From Loktanella fryxellensis (GTDB taxonomy: Bacteria; Pseudomonadota; Alphaproteobacteria; Rhodobacterales; Rhodobacteraceae), in assembly GCF_900110065.1 (NCBI RefSeq), contig NZ_FOCI01000010.1, positions 49,618 through 113,617 of the forward strand: a DNA stretch of 64,000 nucleotides. Reading direction: 5' to 3'. The notes under the pieces are model-generated. The model saw only the letters and a program-made list of their open reading frames with translations. It was not told the origin of the DNA and searched no databases. The translations under genes were made by a program, and so were the position numbers. Positions 15,220-23,435 of this stretch are shown in pieces. Numbering within the stretch: the first letter of the stretch is position 1; each line of letters opens with the position of its first letter.

Positions 15220-15405
15220 ATGGCGCATGTCGGTAGGACCGGGCCGTCCGGTGGGTATAACATCGACCAGACCAGATCGCTTGCGACCCCAGTGGACAGG
15301 ACCGTCATCGCAGCCGCGTCGTCGCCGGCAGATCGTAGGAGTTTGTGCATGTGTTGCCGATTGACAGGGCCGTGTAACCTACAGGCCCACAGGCCGCGCA
15401 AATGA
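15220..15405 (+). CDS. Possible leader peptide or small protein coupled to the kinase gene
   Basis: A 61-residue open frame with ATG at 15220, preceded by AAGGGGGTGG. Its TGA stop overlaps the ATG of the histidine kinase (ATGA at 15402-15405), the signature of translational coupling. The product (MAHVGRTGPSGGYNIDQ..., LCMCCRLTGPCNLQAH) has a Cys-rich patch near its end (Cys in CMCC and GPCN) but no recognised domain. A promoter-like TTGACG lies about 50 bases upstream. Codon positions show less GC bias than in neighbouring genes, so the frame may be chance. If real, it would be a leader that gates kinase translation. Confidence 0.35.
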   Translation: MAHVGRTGPSGGYNIDQTRSLATPVDRTVIAAASSPADRRSLCMCCRLTGPCNLQAHRPRK

Positions 15406-16766
15406 ACGGCGGGCTCATGATCCTGTTTTCCGGGCAGACCGTGAGCAGTTTCGTCCTGAGACGAGCACTCAAGGATCATGCGCGGCTCAGCATCGAACTC
15501 GTGGTGCAGCGTCAGGTGACCTTTGCGGCGGCGCTGATCCTTGCCGGATACTATTACAGCCTGCAGATCGCCACGCTTGCCGGCGTGATGATCGTCATCT
15601 CCGAGGCGCTGGATTTCATCCTGTGCCGCCGCATCCTGCAATGGACCGGACGCGATACGGAACAACTGCGCACCTACTATCGCCGCCTGATCATCAGCAC
15701 GATCCTGAGTGCGGCGATCATCGTGTACTATGCCGTTTCGCTGGCGCTGGTTCAGGGACCCGGGCCGCATTTTATGTCGCTGTTCTTCCTCTTCGCGGCA
15801 GCGATCTTTGCAGCGATGAACAACCATCAGGTCCCCATCCTGCTGACGATCCGGCTGATCATCTACGGCATGGCCTTCGTGTTCATCCCCGCCTTCGACA
15901 TTTGGATGACCGGCGCCGGAATCCGGTCGGAACTGTGGGCGCAGCTGTTCACCGCGCTGTTCGTACTGTATTTCGTCATCGACTGTTCACGGATCCATCT
16001 GCGGCTCTATCGCGACAATCTGGTCAAGATGGAGGATCTGACCATCCAGCACGAGCTTGCGCAGGATGCCGTCCGGATCAAGACCGACTTCCTTTCGACC
16101 ATGAGCCATGAGTTGCGGACGCCTCTGACGTCGATCAAGGGATCGATCGACCTGATCAGTTCCGGCAAGTTCGGGGCGTTGAACGGGCGTATCGTCAAGC
16201 TTCTCGACATCTCGCAGCGCAACTGCGCCCGGTTGATCGCGCTGATCGACGAGATCCTCGATTTGCAAAAGATCGACGCGGGCAAGATGGAATTCCACAT
16301 GCAGCCCGTCGAGGTCACGGCGCTGATCGGGCGGACCGTGGCGCTGACCACGCCCTATGCCGACGCCCTCGGCGTGACGCTGCGGGTGGAAGGAGAGGGC
16401 GGCGGCTGGGTGCTGGGCGATCCGGCACGACTGGAACAGGTGCTGACGAACATGCTGTCCAACGCGGCCAAATTCTCGACCTCCGGGGATATGGTCCGCG
16501 TCCGGGCCGAGGCGCAGCCGGGGCGCATCCGCATTTGCGTGATCGACGAAGGTGTGGGCCTGTCGGAAAACGACACCGACAAGGTGTTCGACCGGTTCAG
16601 CCAGCTTGACGCGTCCGACACGCGCAAGATCGGCGGCACCGGGCTGGGCATGAACATCTCGCGCAAGATCATGGCGGCACATGACGGCGTCATCAGCTAT
16701 GCCAAGAACACCGGTCCCGGCACGACGTTCTACATGGAACTGGACATCTGCGATCCCGCTGCGTGA
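15402..16766 (+). CDS. Membrane histidine kinase (six-helix sensor, no receiver)
   Basis: 454 residues. The N-terminal ~205 residues form about six hydrophobic helices (FAAALILAGYYYSLQIATLA, LIISTILSAAIIVYYAVSLA, LFFLFAAAIFAAM, LFTALFVLYFVID), with no periplasmic domain. A coiled linker leads to HisKA: MSHELRTPLTSIKGS, with His236 as phospho-acceptor. HATPase_c has N-box NMLSNAAKF, G1 VIDEGVGLS, F-box DRFSQLD and G2 GGTGLGMNIS. The membrane-embedded sensor suggests it reads membrane state, a quinone or a hydrophobic ligand. The DHp domain is closely similar to those of the kinases at 17160 and 18756. The ATG overlaps the stop of a possible small upstream gene. Confidence 0.9.
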   Translation: MNGGLMILFSGQTVSSFVLRRALKDHARLSIELVVQRQVTFAAALILAGYYYSLQIATLAGVMIVISEALDFILCRRILQWTGRDTEQLRTYYRRLIISTILSAAIIVYYAVSLALVQGPGPHFMSLFFLFAAAIFAAMNNHQVPILLTIRLIIYGMAFVFIPAFDIWMTGAGIRSELWAQLFTALFVLYFVIDCSRIHLRLYRDNLVKMEDLTIQHELAQDAVRIKTDFLSTMSHELRTPLTSIKGSIDLISSGKFGALNGRIVKLLDISQRNCARLIALIDEILDLQKIDAGKMEFHMQPVEVTALIGRTVALTTPYADALGVTLRVEGEGGGWVLGDPARLEQVLTNMLSNAAKFSTSGDMVRVRAEAQPGRIRICVIDEGVGLSENDTDKVFDRFSQLDASDTRKIGGTGLGMNISRKIMAAHDGVISYAKNTGPGTTFYMELDICDPAA

Positions 16767-16775
16767 CGCTGCGGC

Positions 16776-17150
16776 TCAGGACGCGGCCAGCAGCGCCCTG
16801 ACCTGATCGCCCAGCGTCAGGGGATCGAACGGTTTCACGATCACGCCGCGCGCGCCGCGCTCGATCATGTCACGGCTTTCGTGGGCCTGGGCGCGGGCGG
16901 TCATGAAGATGACCGGCGTGTCGGCGAATCCATCGACCTGACGGATCGCCTCGAGCAGCTGCAGACCGCTCATCTGCGGCATCATCAGGTCGAACACCAT
17001 GACATCCGGCCGGAACTCGGGCGCCTGACGCAGCGCCTCCGGGCCGTTGTCGCATTGCATGACGTCAAAGCCGCCCGCCATCTCGAACGACATCAGCGCG
17101 ATCTCGAGGATATCGAGGTCGTCTTCGACATGGAGGAGGCGAATGGTCAT
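16776..17150 (-). CDS. Single-domain (CheY-like) response regulator
   Basis: 124 residues, receiver only. Acidic pocket EDD at 9-11, phospho-Asp54 in VMVFDLMMPQ, Thr in IFMTARAQ and Lys in VIVKPFDP. With no output domain, it acts through protein contacts or as an intermediate in a phosphorelay. It lies nine bases after the kinase at 17160 on the same strand and is convergent with the kinase ending at 16766, with a nine-base gap and no terminator between them. Probably co-transcribed with the kinase at 17160. Confidence 0.93.
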   Translation of the reverse strand: MTIRLLHVEDDLDILEIALMSFEMAGGFDVMQCDNGPEALRQAPEFRPDVMVFDLMMPQMSGLQLLEAIRQVDGFADTPVIFMTARAQAHESRDMIERGARGVIVKPFDPLTLGDQVRALLAAS

Positions 17151-17159
17151 GAGACAAGT

Positions 17160-18596
17160 TTATCCTCTTGTGCCAGACATTTGCAACACGGACACGGCCT
17201 GAACCGGTGCATCACGTCGGGACAGGGTGAAACTGACGGATGTGCCCTGACCCTCGACGCTTTCGAGGGCGACCTGTCCACCATGGCTTTCGACGATCGC
17301 CTTGACGATGCTCAGACCCAGCCCGGTGCCACCGCCGCGCGCGCGGTTGGATTTGCCCACCTGAGTGAACCGGTCGAACACCCGGTCCAGCGCGTCAGCC
17401 GGGATCCCGGCACCGCGATCCACAACGCTGACGCGGTGCCGGTCACCGCCACTGACCAGCACCACGTCGATCTGCGTCCCCCGGGGCGAAAACTTGCAGG
17501 CGTTCGAGATCAGGTTCAGTAGCACCTGATGGATGCGCCCGGTATCGAAATCGGCCCATGCCGGGTGCGTATCCGCGCGCAGATTGACAGCCACGTCGAA
17601 CCGCGCCGCGTAGGTCGCTGTCATCGCGATCGCATCCTGAAGCGTTGCCGTCAGATCGTGGCGCTGCATGTCGTAATCCATGTGACCGGCCTCGAGCTTT
17701 TCGAGGTCGAGGATATCGTTCACGATCAGCACCAGCCGGTCGGCATTGCGATAGGCGATGTCCAGCAGACCGCGGGCCTTGTCCGACAGCGGACCAGCCG
17801 CGCCGGACTGGATCAGTCCGAGCGCGCCCTTGATCGAGGTCAGCGGCGTGCGCAATTCATGGCTGACGGTGGCCACCAGTTCGTCCTTGGCGCGCGAGAC
17901 CGCCAGCACTTCGGTCTGGTTGCGCAGGATGACGTACAGGCGGCGCGCCTGCCCCGGCAACTGCGTCACCTGCATGTCCGCCCGGAACGACACGCCGTCA
18001 TAGTCCGCATCGAACGCGAACTGGTCGATCTCGCCCGCCTCCAGCCTTGCGATCTGGTCGGTGACGGCACCCCGGTCGCAGGCCAGGTCCAACGACGCCA
18101 TGTCGACGCTGTCCAAAGCGTCGGGTGCCCAGCCGAACAGCGTCATGGCCGCCGCGTTGGCAAAGACGACGCGGTGCGTGCCGGCTGCGACGATGAAGAC
18201 AGGCTCGCTCAGCAGATGCAGGCTTGCAACCGCGTCCCGGTCGGTTTCGGCCGTCCGCTGATCGCTGGTGTCCGCGTGGATCAGGATCATCCCCGCAAAC
18301 TGTCCGTGGGCGTCATGCTGGTGGATGCGGGTCGTCTTGGTCCACAGCGACGTGCCCGCGTCCGTGACGACCTGCCGATCGCCGGTCCAGACCGGCATGT
18401 CGGCCTGCGCCGCATCATCCCACCCGGGGTAGAAACCGGGGGTCATGCCGATGACGTCAGCCCGTTGATGTCCTGTTGTGCGAACGAAGACGTCGTTGAC
18501 TGACGTCACGCGGCCTGCGGCATTCGTCGTGACGACCATGGCATGGGCATTCAATGCTGCCAGTGCCGATCTCATATGTTTCAATCCGAGTTCCAT
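17160..18596 (-). CDS. PAS-domain sensor histidine kinase, apparently soluble
   Basis: 478 residues from ATG at 18596. A first PAS-like domain is at ~10-125 (ALNAHAMVVTTNAAGRVTSV, GMTPGFYPG) and a second at ~130-235 (LHLLSEPVFIVAAGTHRVVF). HisKA has VSHELRTPLTSIKGALG (His246), followed by HATPase with NLISNACKF, VVDRGAGIP, DRFTQVG and GGTGLGLSIV. No membrane helix is visible, so it probably senses an internal signal. GGGA lies six bases before this ATG; in-frame starts at 18686 (ATG) or 18698 (TTG) would add 30-34 residues but have no Shine-Dalgarno. Adjacent to the single-domain regulator. Confidence 0.9.
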   Translation of the reverse strand: MELGLKHMRSALAALNAHAMVVTTNAAGRVTSVNDVFVRTTGHQRADVIGMTPGFYPGWDDAAQADMPVWTGDRQVVTDAGTSLWTKTTRIHQHDAHGQFAGMILIHADTSDQRTAETDRDAVASLHLLSEPVFIVAAGTHRVVFANAAAMTLFGWAPDALDSVDMASLDLACDRGAVTDQIARLEAGEIDQFAFDADYDGVSFRADMQVTQLPGQARRLYVILRNQTEVLAVSRAKDELVATVSHELRTPLTSIKGALGLIQSGAAGPLSDKARGLLDIAYRNADRLVLIVNDILDLEKLEAGHMDYDMQRHDLTATLQDAIAMTATYAARFDVAVNLRADTHPAWADFDTGRIHQVLLNLISNACKFSPRGTQIDVVLVSGGDRHRVSVVDRGAGIPADALDRVFDRFTQVGKSNRARGGGTGLGLSIVKAIVESHGGQVALESVEGQGTSVSFTLSRRDAPVQAVSVLQMSGTRG

Positions 18597-18755
18597 GTCA
18601 AATCCCAGCCTGATAATTGCCCGGCGCAAGGGATGTTCCGTGGCGCTGTGGCGACCGATCAAATTCGTTGCATGATGGCTAATCATGGTTTGGGGCAAAG
18701 TTAAGGCTGTCAGTGGGCGATGCCAGAACCCGGTGCGACCGATGCGATTCGGCGG

Positions 18756-21596
18756 TCAGATCTGCCGGGTGCGTTGACTGCCATCTGCCCCGGCCCCGGC
18801 GTCCGCCGCGACGCGTGGCAGGGTGAAGTGGAACGTGGTGCGGACGCCCGGTTCGCTGTCGAATCCGATGCTGCCGCCCATATGTTCGACCATCTGCCGC
18901 GAGATGTTCAACCCAAGGCCGGTGCCGCCGCGCTGGCGGGTATCGGACCCGTCGGCCTGCGAGAATGGGGAAAAGATGCGGTCGCGGAACGCGATGGGCA
19001 CACCTGGACCCGTATCTGTCACGGCAAAGCGCACCACGTCCGCATCCGCCGTAAGCGCGACCGCGATGGCAGACCCGGCGGGCGCATATTTGCAGGCGTT
19101 CGACAGCAGATTGCCAAAGACCTGCGCAAGACGGTTGTCGTCGGCCCAGACTTGCGCCCCGGCGGCACCATCCTCCAGCACGAACGACAAACCGTTGCGC
19201 AGCAACAGCGGCTGGTTCTGTTCCAGCGCATCTGCGATCAGACGGCTGGCGTCGTGTGCATCGATCTGGAACTTCATCTGGCCTGCGCTGATCTTTTCCA
19301 GATCGAGGATGTCGTTCACCAGCCGGATCAGCCGATCCGTGTTGTTCGCGGCGATGTCGAGCAGGCGCGCGGACGGTGCGGGGACACCGTCCTTGATCGT
19401 CATCAGCAGACCCAGCGCGCCCTTGATAGACGTGAGCGGCGTGCGCAATTCGTGGCTGATCGTGGCGATGAATTCGTTCTTGATCTGCTCCGCCTGCTTT
19501 TCCTGCGTCACGTCGTTGATCTGGACGATATAGAGCTCGGCCTCCTTGCCCGCGTCGAACACCCACGACACCCTGATCAGGCCCCACCGCAACGTCCCGT
19601 CCTTGTGCATGATCCGGTGTTCGCCGCGATAGGTGGCGCCCGGATGGCCATAGAGGTCGGCGATCGCCGTACGGACCGCGTCCCGGTCATCGGCAAGCAC
19701 CAGCGCGTCGATGTGCTGGCCATGCAGGGCCTGCGCCGTGAGGCCCGTCATAAGCATCAGGGCATCGTTGGACTGCATGACTGTCCCGTCATGGCCGAGG
19801 ATGGCCGTACCGACGGGCGCGCGCGCGATCACGAGGCGCAGCATATCCTCGCTGTTCGACAGGGCCATCTGCGCCTGGCGCAGGGCGGTGATGTCGGTCT
19901 GTGCGCCGATCATGCGCAACGCGCGTCCGTCCGCGTCACGCGCGACGACGACCGCATCCGACCGCATCCAGCGCCATTCGTTGCCCGGGAACAGCACGCG
20001 GAACTCCGACGTGGACCGCGGACTGTCGCCGCGCAGGGCCGCCCGGTCGGAGGCGCGCAGCACGGGAAGATCCTCTGGGTGCACGCGGGACATGAAATGC
20101 GATTGCATGTCGAGGTCGGGATCGTCCGGGACCGCCAGCAGGTTGCGCCAGGTTGCGGACACCACCGGCGTGTTCGTGGTCAGGTCCACGTCGAACACGC
20201 CGATCTCGGCGCCTTGCAGCGCAAGGCTCCAGCGTTCCTCCATGTCCGACAGGGCCTGACGCGACTGCGTCTCGGCGGTCACGTCGCGCAGCAGCACGGA
20301 CTGCCGCGGCGATCCGTCAGACCGGTGCCACAGGTTGCGCTGCACCTCGATCCGGCGTTGCTGCGGACCGGTCCCCAGGGTGGCATGCCGCAGATCGGCC
20401 ACGGTGTCGTCGGCCTCGTCCATGGTCAGGAAGGCATCGAACGGACGCCCCAGCACATCGTCGCGCGGCAGGCGGAGGATGGCGGCCGCGGCGGGGTTCG
20501 CATCGACGACCCGCCCGGTCGCATCCAGCAGGATGACGCCGAAGACCGAATTCTTGATGACCGATCGGTTCTGTTTCACGCGGTCCGACAGCGCCTCTGT
20601 CTTGGCCGCGACAAGGGCGTCGATCTCGGTTTCGCGATTGGCGAAGGATGTGATCGACCGCAGCGCGACCAGCGTCGCGGAGAGGCCGCCGAACACGATC
20701 AGCCACGGCAGCGGCGATCTGTTCAGCGCATCGAACCTGGGCGTGCTGACCCATGTCATCGTCCATGTCCGTCCCAGGACATCCATGGATTCGGTCACCG
20801 TAAAGTCGGACCCGGCCTGCGCCGCGGCGCTGCTGTACAGCAGCTGTCCGGCATCCATCACGCTGACGTCGAACAGGTCGGATTGGCTTGCCGTCAGTTC
20901 CGACAGGGCCTGTGCGGTAAAGAAAGGCATGTAGACCCAGCCCACATGCGTGTCACGGCGCGATGCAGTGTCGGACGGCACACTGCCGGTGCTGTAGATC
21001 GGGCGCAGGATCAGGCCGCCGGGTTCGTCCCGGTCACCCTGCACGAGGTTGATCGGTCCGGTCAGTCGCACGGTCCCGGTATCCCGGGAGGTCAGCGCCG
21101 CCATCCGACGGTTGTCCTCGAACGCGATGTCGAGCCCGCGCGCGGCGGCATTCGTCGCGATCGGCGCGATGTAGCGGATGATGAACTTCTCAATGCGGTC
21201 CGTCTCGGGGCGCACGATCAGATCGGCCTCTCCCGCAGCGCGGGCCTGTGCACGCAGGCGGTCCAGACCGGCGCTATCGGTCGGCAGGATCAGCCCCAGA
21301 CCCAGAACGCCGGGCAACGACTGCTGGATCTGGAGCGTATCGACATAGGTTTCCCATTCGGCCTCGGTGACGACCTCGGCGGACTGCATCAGGGCAGCAA
21401 GGGCATCGAGGCTTTGGACATAGCTTTGAATCCGCACGCTGAGAGCGCTGCCGCTGTCGGTCACGACGGACTGGAAGGCAGAGCGGCTGCGGTTCAGGTC
21501 CACATGCCGGGCATAGGCGGCGATGGCAAAGGTCAGGCCCAGACACAGTGCCGCGAACAGGATGCGGATGATCGGGCGCGACAGGAACTGGACCAT
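18756..21596 (-). CDS. CHASE-PAS-PAS-PAS sensor histidine kinase
   Basis: 946 residues. One N-terminal helix (RILFAALCLGLTFAIAAYA) is followed by a periplasmic CHASE domain (~40-280; LPGVLGLGLILPTDSAGLDR, GLILRPIYSTGS). A second helix (PLPWLIVFGGLSATLVAL) leads to three PAS domains (~350-460 with GVILLDATGRVVDANPAA; ~480-600; ~610-700 with APVGTAILGHDGTVMQSND). HisKA ISHELRTPLTSIKGALGLL has His715; HATPase has NLLSNACKY, TDTGPGVP and GGTGLGLNIS. There is no receiver domain. CHASE domains bind small extracellular ligands. A GTG at 21605 is an alternative start. The gene ends about 70 bases upstream of the kinase at 17160. Confidence 0.92.
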   Translation of the reverse strand: MVQFLSRPIIRILFAALCLGLTFAIAAYARHVDLNRSRSAFQSVVTDSGSALSVRIQSYVQSLDALAALMQSAEVVTEAEWETYVDTLQIQQSLPGVLGLGLILPTDSAGLDRLRAQARAAGEADLIVRPETDRIEKFIIRYIAPIATNAAARGLDIAFEDNRRMAALTSRDTGTVRLTGPINLVQGDRDEPGGLILRPIYSTGSVPSDTASRRDTHVGWVYMPFFTAQALSELTASQSDLFDVSVMDAGQLLYSSAAAQAGSDFTVTESMDVLGRTWTMTWVSTPRFDALNRSPLPWLIVFGGLSATLVALRSITSFANRETEIDALVAAKTEALSDRVKQNRSVIKNSVFGVILLDATGRVVDANPAAAAILRLPRDDVLGRPFDAFLTMDEADDTVADLRHATLGTGPQQRRIEVQRNLWHRSDGSPRQSVLLRDVTAETQSRQALSDMEERWSLALQGAEIGVFDVDLTTNTPVVSATWRNLLAVPDDPDLDMQSHFMSRVHPEDLPVLRASDRAALRGDSPRSTSEFRVLFPGNEWRWMRSDAVVVARDADGRALRMIGAQTDITALRQAQMALSNSEDMLRLVIARAPVGTAILGHDGTVMQSNDALMLMTGLTAQALHGQHIDALVLADDRDAVRTAIADLYGHPGATYRGEHRIMHKDGTLRWGLIRVSWVFDAGKEAELYIVQINDVTQEKQAEQIKNEFIATISHELRTPLTSIKGALGLLMTIKDGVPAPSARLLDIAANNTDRLIRLVNDILDLEKISAGQMKFQIDAHDASRLIADALEQNQPLLLRNGLSFVLEDGAAGAQVWADDNRLAQVFGNLLSNACKYAPAGSAIAVALTADADVVRFAVTDTGPGVPIAFRDRIFSPFSQADGSDTRQRGGTGLGLNISRQMVEHMGGSIGFDSEPGVRTTFHFTLPRVAADAGAGADGSQRTRQI

Positions 21597-21879
21597 GCGG
21601 GACACATTCTACCGGAAAAACGATGGAGGACGGACGTGTTTCAGCCATAGCGTCAACCATGGTGTAAGCGACAGGAAAATCGGGTGCCGCCGGGCGCTGG
21701 CCCGCCTATGCGCAGGGCGTGCAAGTCCCGCGGGCTTCAGCCCGGACAACGCCGAAACACCCGCTTTTCGCCCAAGTCCGACCACATTTGCCACGCAAGT
21801 CTTATAGACAGATAAAAAACCATCTGCGCCTGCCGTTGTGCACGGGTCGGCGCAGTCCTTGGTCAGAAAGGCCGGCATC

Positions 21880-22854
21880 ATGTTCATCTTGGCCGTCGAT
21901 GACGACCCCTTCATCCTCGAGTTGCTAAGTGAGATCATCGACCACATCGGGGGCCACACACTCGTGACCGCGGCGTCGGGTTCCAAGGCGCTGGACATCC
22001 TGCACGACGACGACTCCTTTGATTGCATCATGCTGGACATCCAGATGCCCGACATGGACGGCATCGAGGTGTGCCGTGCCCTGCGCCAGATCCCGGGCTA
22101 CGAAGTGGCGCCGGTCCTGATGCTGACCGCGATGTCGGAAAAGAGCTATATCGACAGCGCATTCCTCGCGGGGGCCACCGACTATCTTAACAAGCCGTTC
22201 GAGATCACGGAATTGCGCGTGAGATTGGGTGTGCTGGAGGAGCTTGTCGCGGCGCGGACACGTCAGGGTGCCACGCTGGTGGCCACGCCGTCCGGCGCGC
22301 GCACCGTGACGTCGGACCACCCGATGTCGATCTATCGCCCGTTCGAGATCCACGACATCGCCGGGATCGTCGATGCGGTCGCACTGGAAAACTACGTCGC
22401 GAAGCTGAGCCGTGCGCGGCTGTTCGGATCGAGCGTGTTCGCCGTCTCTGTCCGGCGCGTCGAACAGCTGTTTCACCAGATGTCGCCGTTCGATTTCCAG
22501 TGCATGATCGTCGATGTCGCCGAGGCGCTGGCCGACACGATGGCGGCCCACGCCTTCATCGGGGCCTATGCGGGCAACGGAACCTTCGTCTGCGTGGTCG
22601 AGGGTGCGCGCCTGCCCGATTTCGAGCGGTTCACCGACCAGTTGAATCTGGCGATCCACAGGCTCGAGATGCACAGCAGCAAGGGTGCACGGCTGCATGT
22701 CCGCGTCAGCACGGGCAATGCCATGCGAATCATGTGGCGGTCGGGTGCGACGGCGCTGGACGCCCTGTCGCAGGCCGTCACCGCCGCAGAGGCCGAGGCG
22801 CAGCGCGCCGAACGTGATCTGGACGACTTCTGGTATCTCGGCGCATCCGCATGA
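21880..22854 (+). CDS. Response regulator with a degenerate GGDEF-like output domain
   Basis: 324 residues. The receiver domain (1-120) has DDD at 7-9, phospho-Asp53 in CIMLDIQMPD, Thr in MLTAMS and Lys in YLNKPFE. Residues ~160-310 have the size and spacing of a diguanylate cyclase domain (AVSVRRVEQLFHQ, FQCMIVDVAEALADTM, HAFIGAYAGNGTFVCVVEG), but the GGDEF signature is replaced by AGNGTF and the substrate residues are absent. It is therefore probably catalytically dead and may bind a partner or nucleotide. AGAAAGG lies eight bases before the ATG. The stop overlaps the Hpt gene as ATGA. It starts divergently from the CHASE kinase. Confidence 0.82.
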   Translation: MFILAVDDDPFILELLSEIIDHIGGHTLVTAASGSKALDILHDDDSFDCIMLDIQMPDMDGIEVCRALRQIPGYEVAPVLMLTAMSEKSYIDSAFLAGATDYLNKPFEITELRVRLGVLEELVAARTRQGATLVATPSGARTVTSDHPMSIYRPFEIHDIAGIVDAVALENYVAKLSRARLFGSSVFAVSVRRVEQLFHQMSPFDFQCMIVDVAEALADTMAAHAFIGAYAGNGTFVCVVEGARLPDFERFTDQLNLAIHRLEMHSSKGARLHVRVSTGNAMRIMWRSGATALDALSQAVTAAEAEAQRAERDLDDFWYLGASA

Positions 22855-23252
22855 CACGGACTGCGGGCAGCGACGCGGATTTCGACGCAGGCATGCTGCG
22901 GCTGAAACAGCGTTTCTTGCAGCATCACTTCGAGCGTCACGAACAGCTCGAGGCCTTGCTGGAGGACTGGCGTCGCGGTGAGGATGCCGGGTCCGGACCG
23001 GGCATCGCGGAGGCGGTCCTGCACAAGATCGCGGGTGCCGCAGGCTCGCTTGGACTTCAGACTCTGGGCGATGCGGCGTTCGTCGCGGAACGCCATCTGC
23101 GCGATCAGCGGCGATCGGACCGGATCGATCTGACCGCTGCGGCCAATGTGCTGGATGCCTTCCTCGAGGTGTCGCTGCAGGTCTGTCGTGACGACCGCAC
23201 GGCATCGGCATACCCCATGACGGACCGGTCAGTCGGCTGCGCAGGTCGGTGA
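22851..23252 (+). CDS. Histidine-containing phosphotransfer (Hpt) domain protein
   Basis: 133 residues, a helical bundle with the Hpt motif LHKIAGAAGSLGLQTLGDAA; His58 is the likely phosphoryl carrier. Helices before it (FLQHHFERHEQLEALLEDW) and after it (LTAAANVLDAFLEVSLQVC) complete a four-helix domain. It overlaps the regulator gene by ATGA, so the two are produced together. Hpt proteins shuttle phosphate between receivers: a route kinase to receiver (21880) to this Hpt to another receiver (for example 16776) is possible, since no kinase here carries its own receiver. The last ~20 residues look disordered. Confidence 0.85.
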   Translation: MTRTAGSDADFDAGMLRLKQRFLQHHFERHEQLEALLEDWRRGEDAGSGPGIAEAVLHKIAGAAGSLGLQTLGDAAFVAERHLRDQRRSDRIDLTAAANVLDAFLEVSLQVCRDDRTASAYPMTDRSVGCAGR

Positions 23253-23352
23253 TCGGTGCGACGCCGGGGGGTGCCCGGCCCTGCCGTTCAGCGCTTTCTT
23301 GCCGTGTATTCGCTGCACAGCGCGCACATGACATCTTCCGCTAGGTCAGGCA

Positions 23353-23387
23353 TTGCAATTTCGCACAACATTGGTGTGAGATTGCAA
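23353..23387. promoter_or_regulatory. Dyad-symmetry element upstream of oppA
   Basis: TTGCAAT at 23353-23359 and ATTGCAA at 23381-23387 are perfect inverted 7-mers. The space between them holds an inner CACA...TGTG inverted pair centred near 23370. It sits about 50 bases before the oppA ATG in a 183-base gap after the Hpt gene, in the position of an operator. The binding protein is unknown. Confidence 0.5.
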
Positions 23388-23435
23388 CACAGCGATTCAA
23401 GTCGCGATGAAATTGACCTGACAGGGAGAACAGTC

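Noticed and set aside
18720..21650. 976-codon plus-strand open frame opposite the CHASE kinase
   Set aside because: The minus strand encodes a full-length kinase with all motifs; the opposite frame is a by-product of GC-rich third positions and has no recognisable domain.
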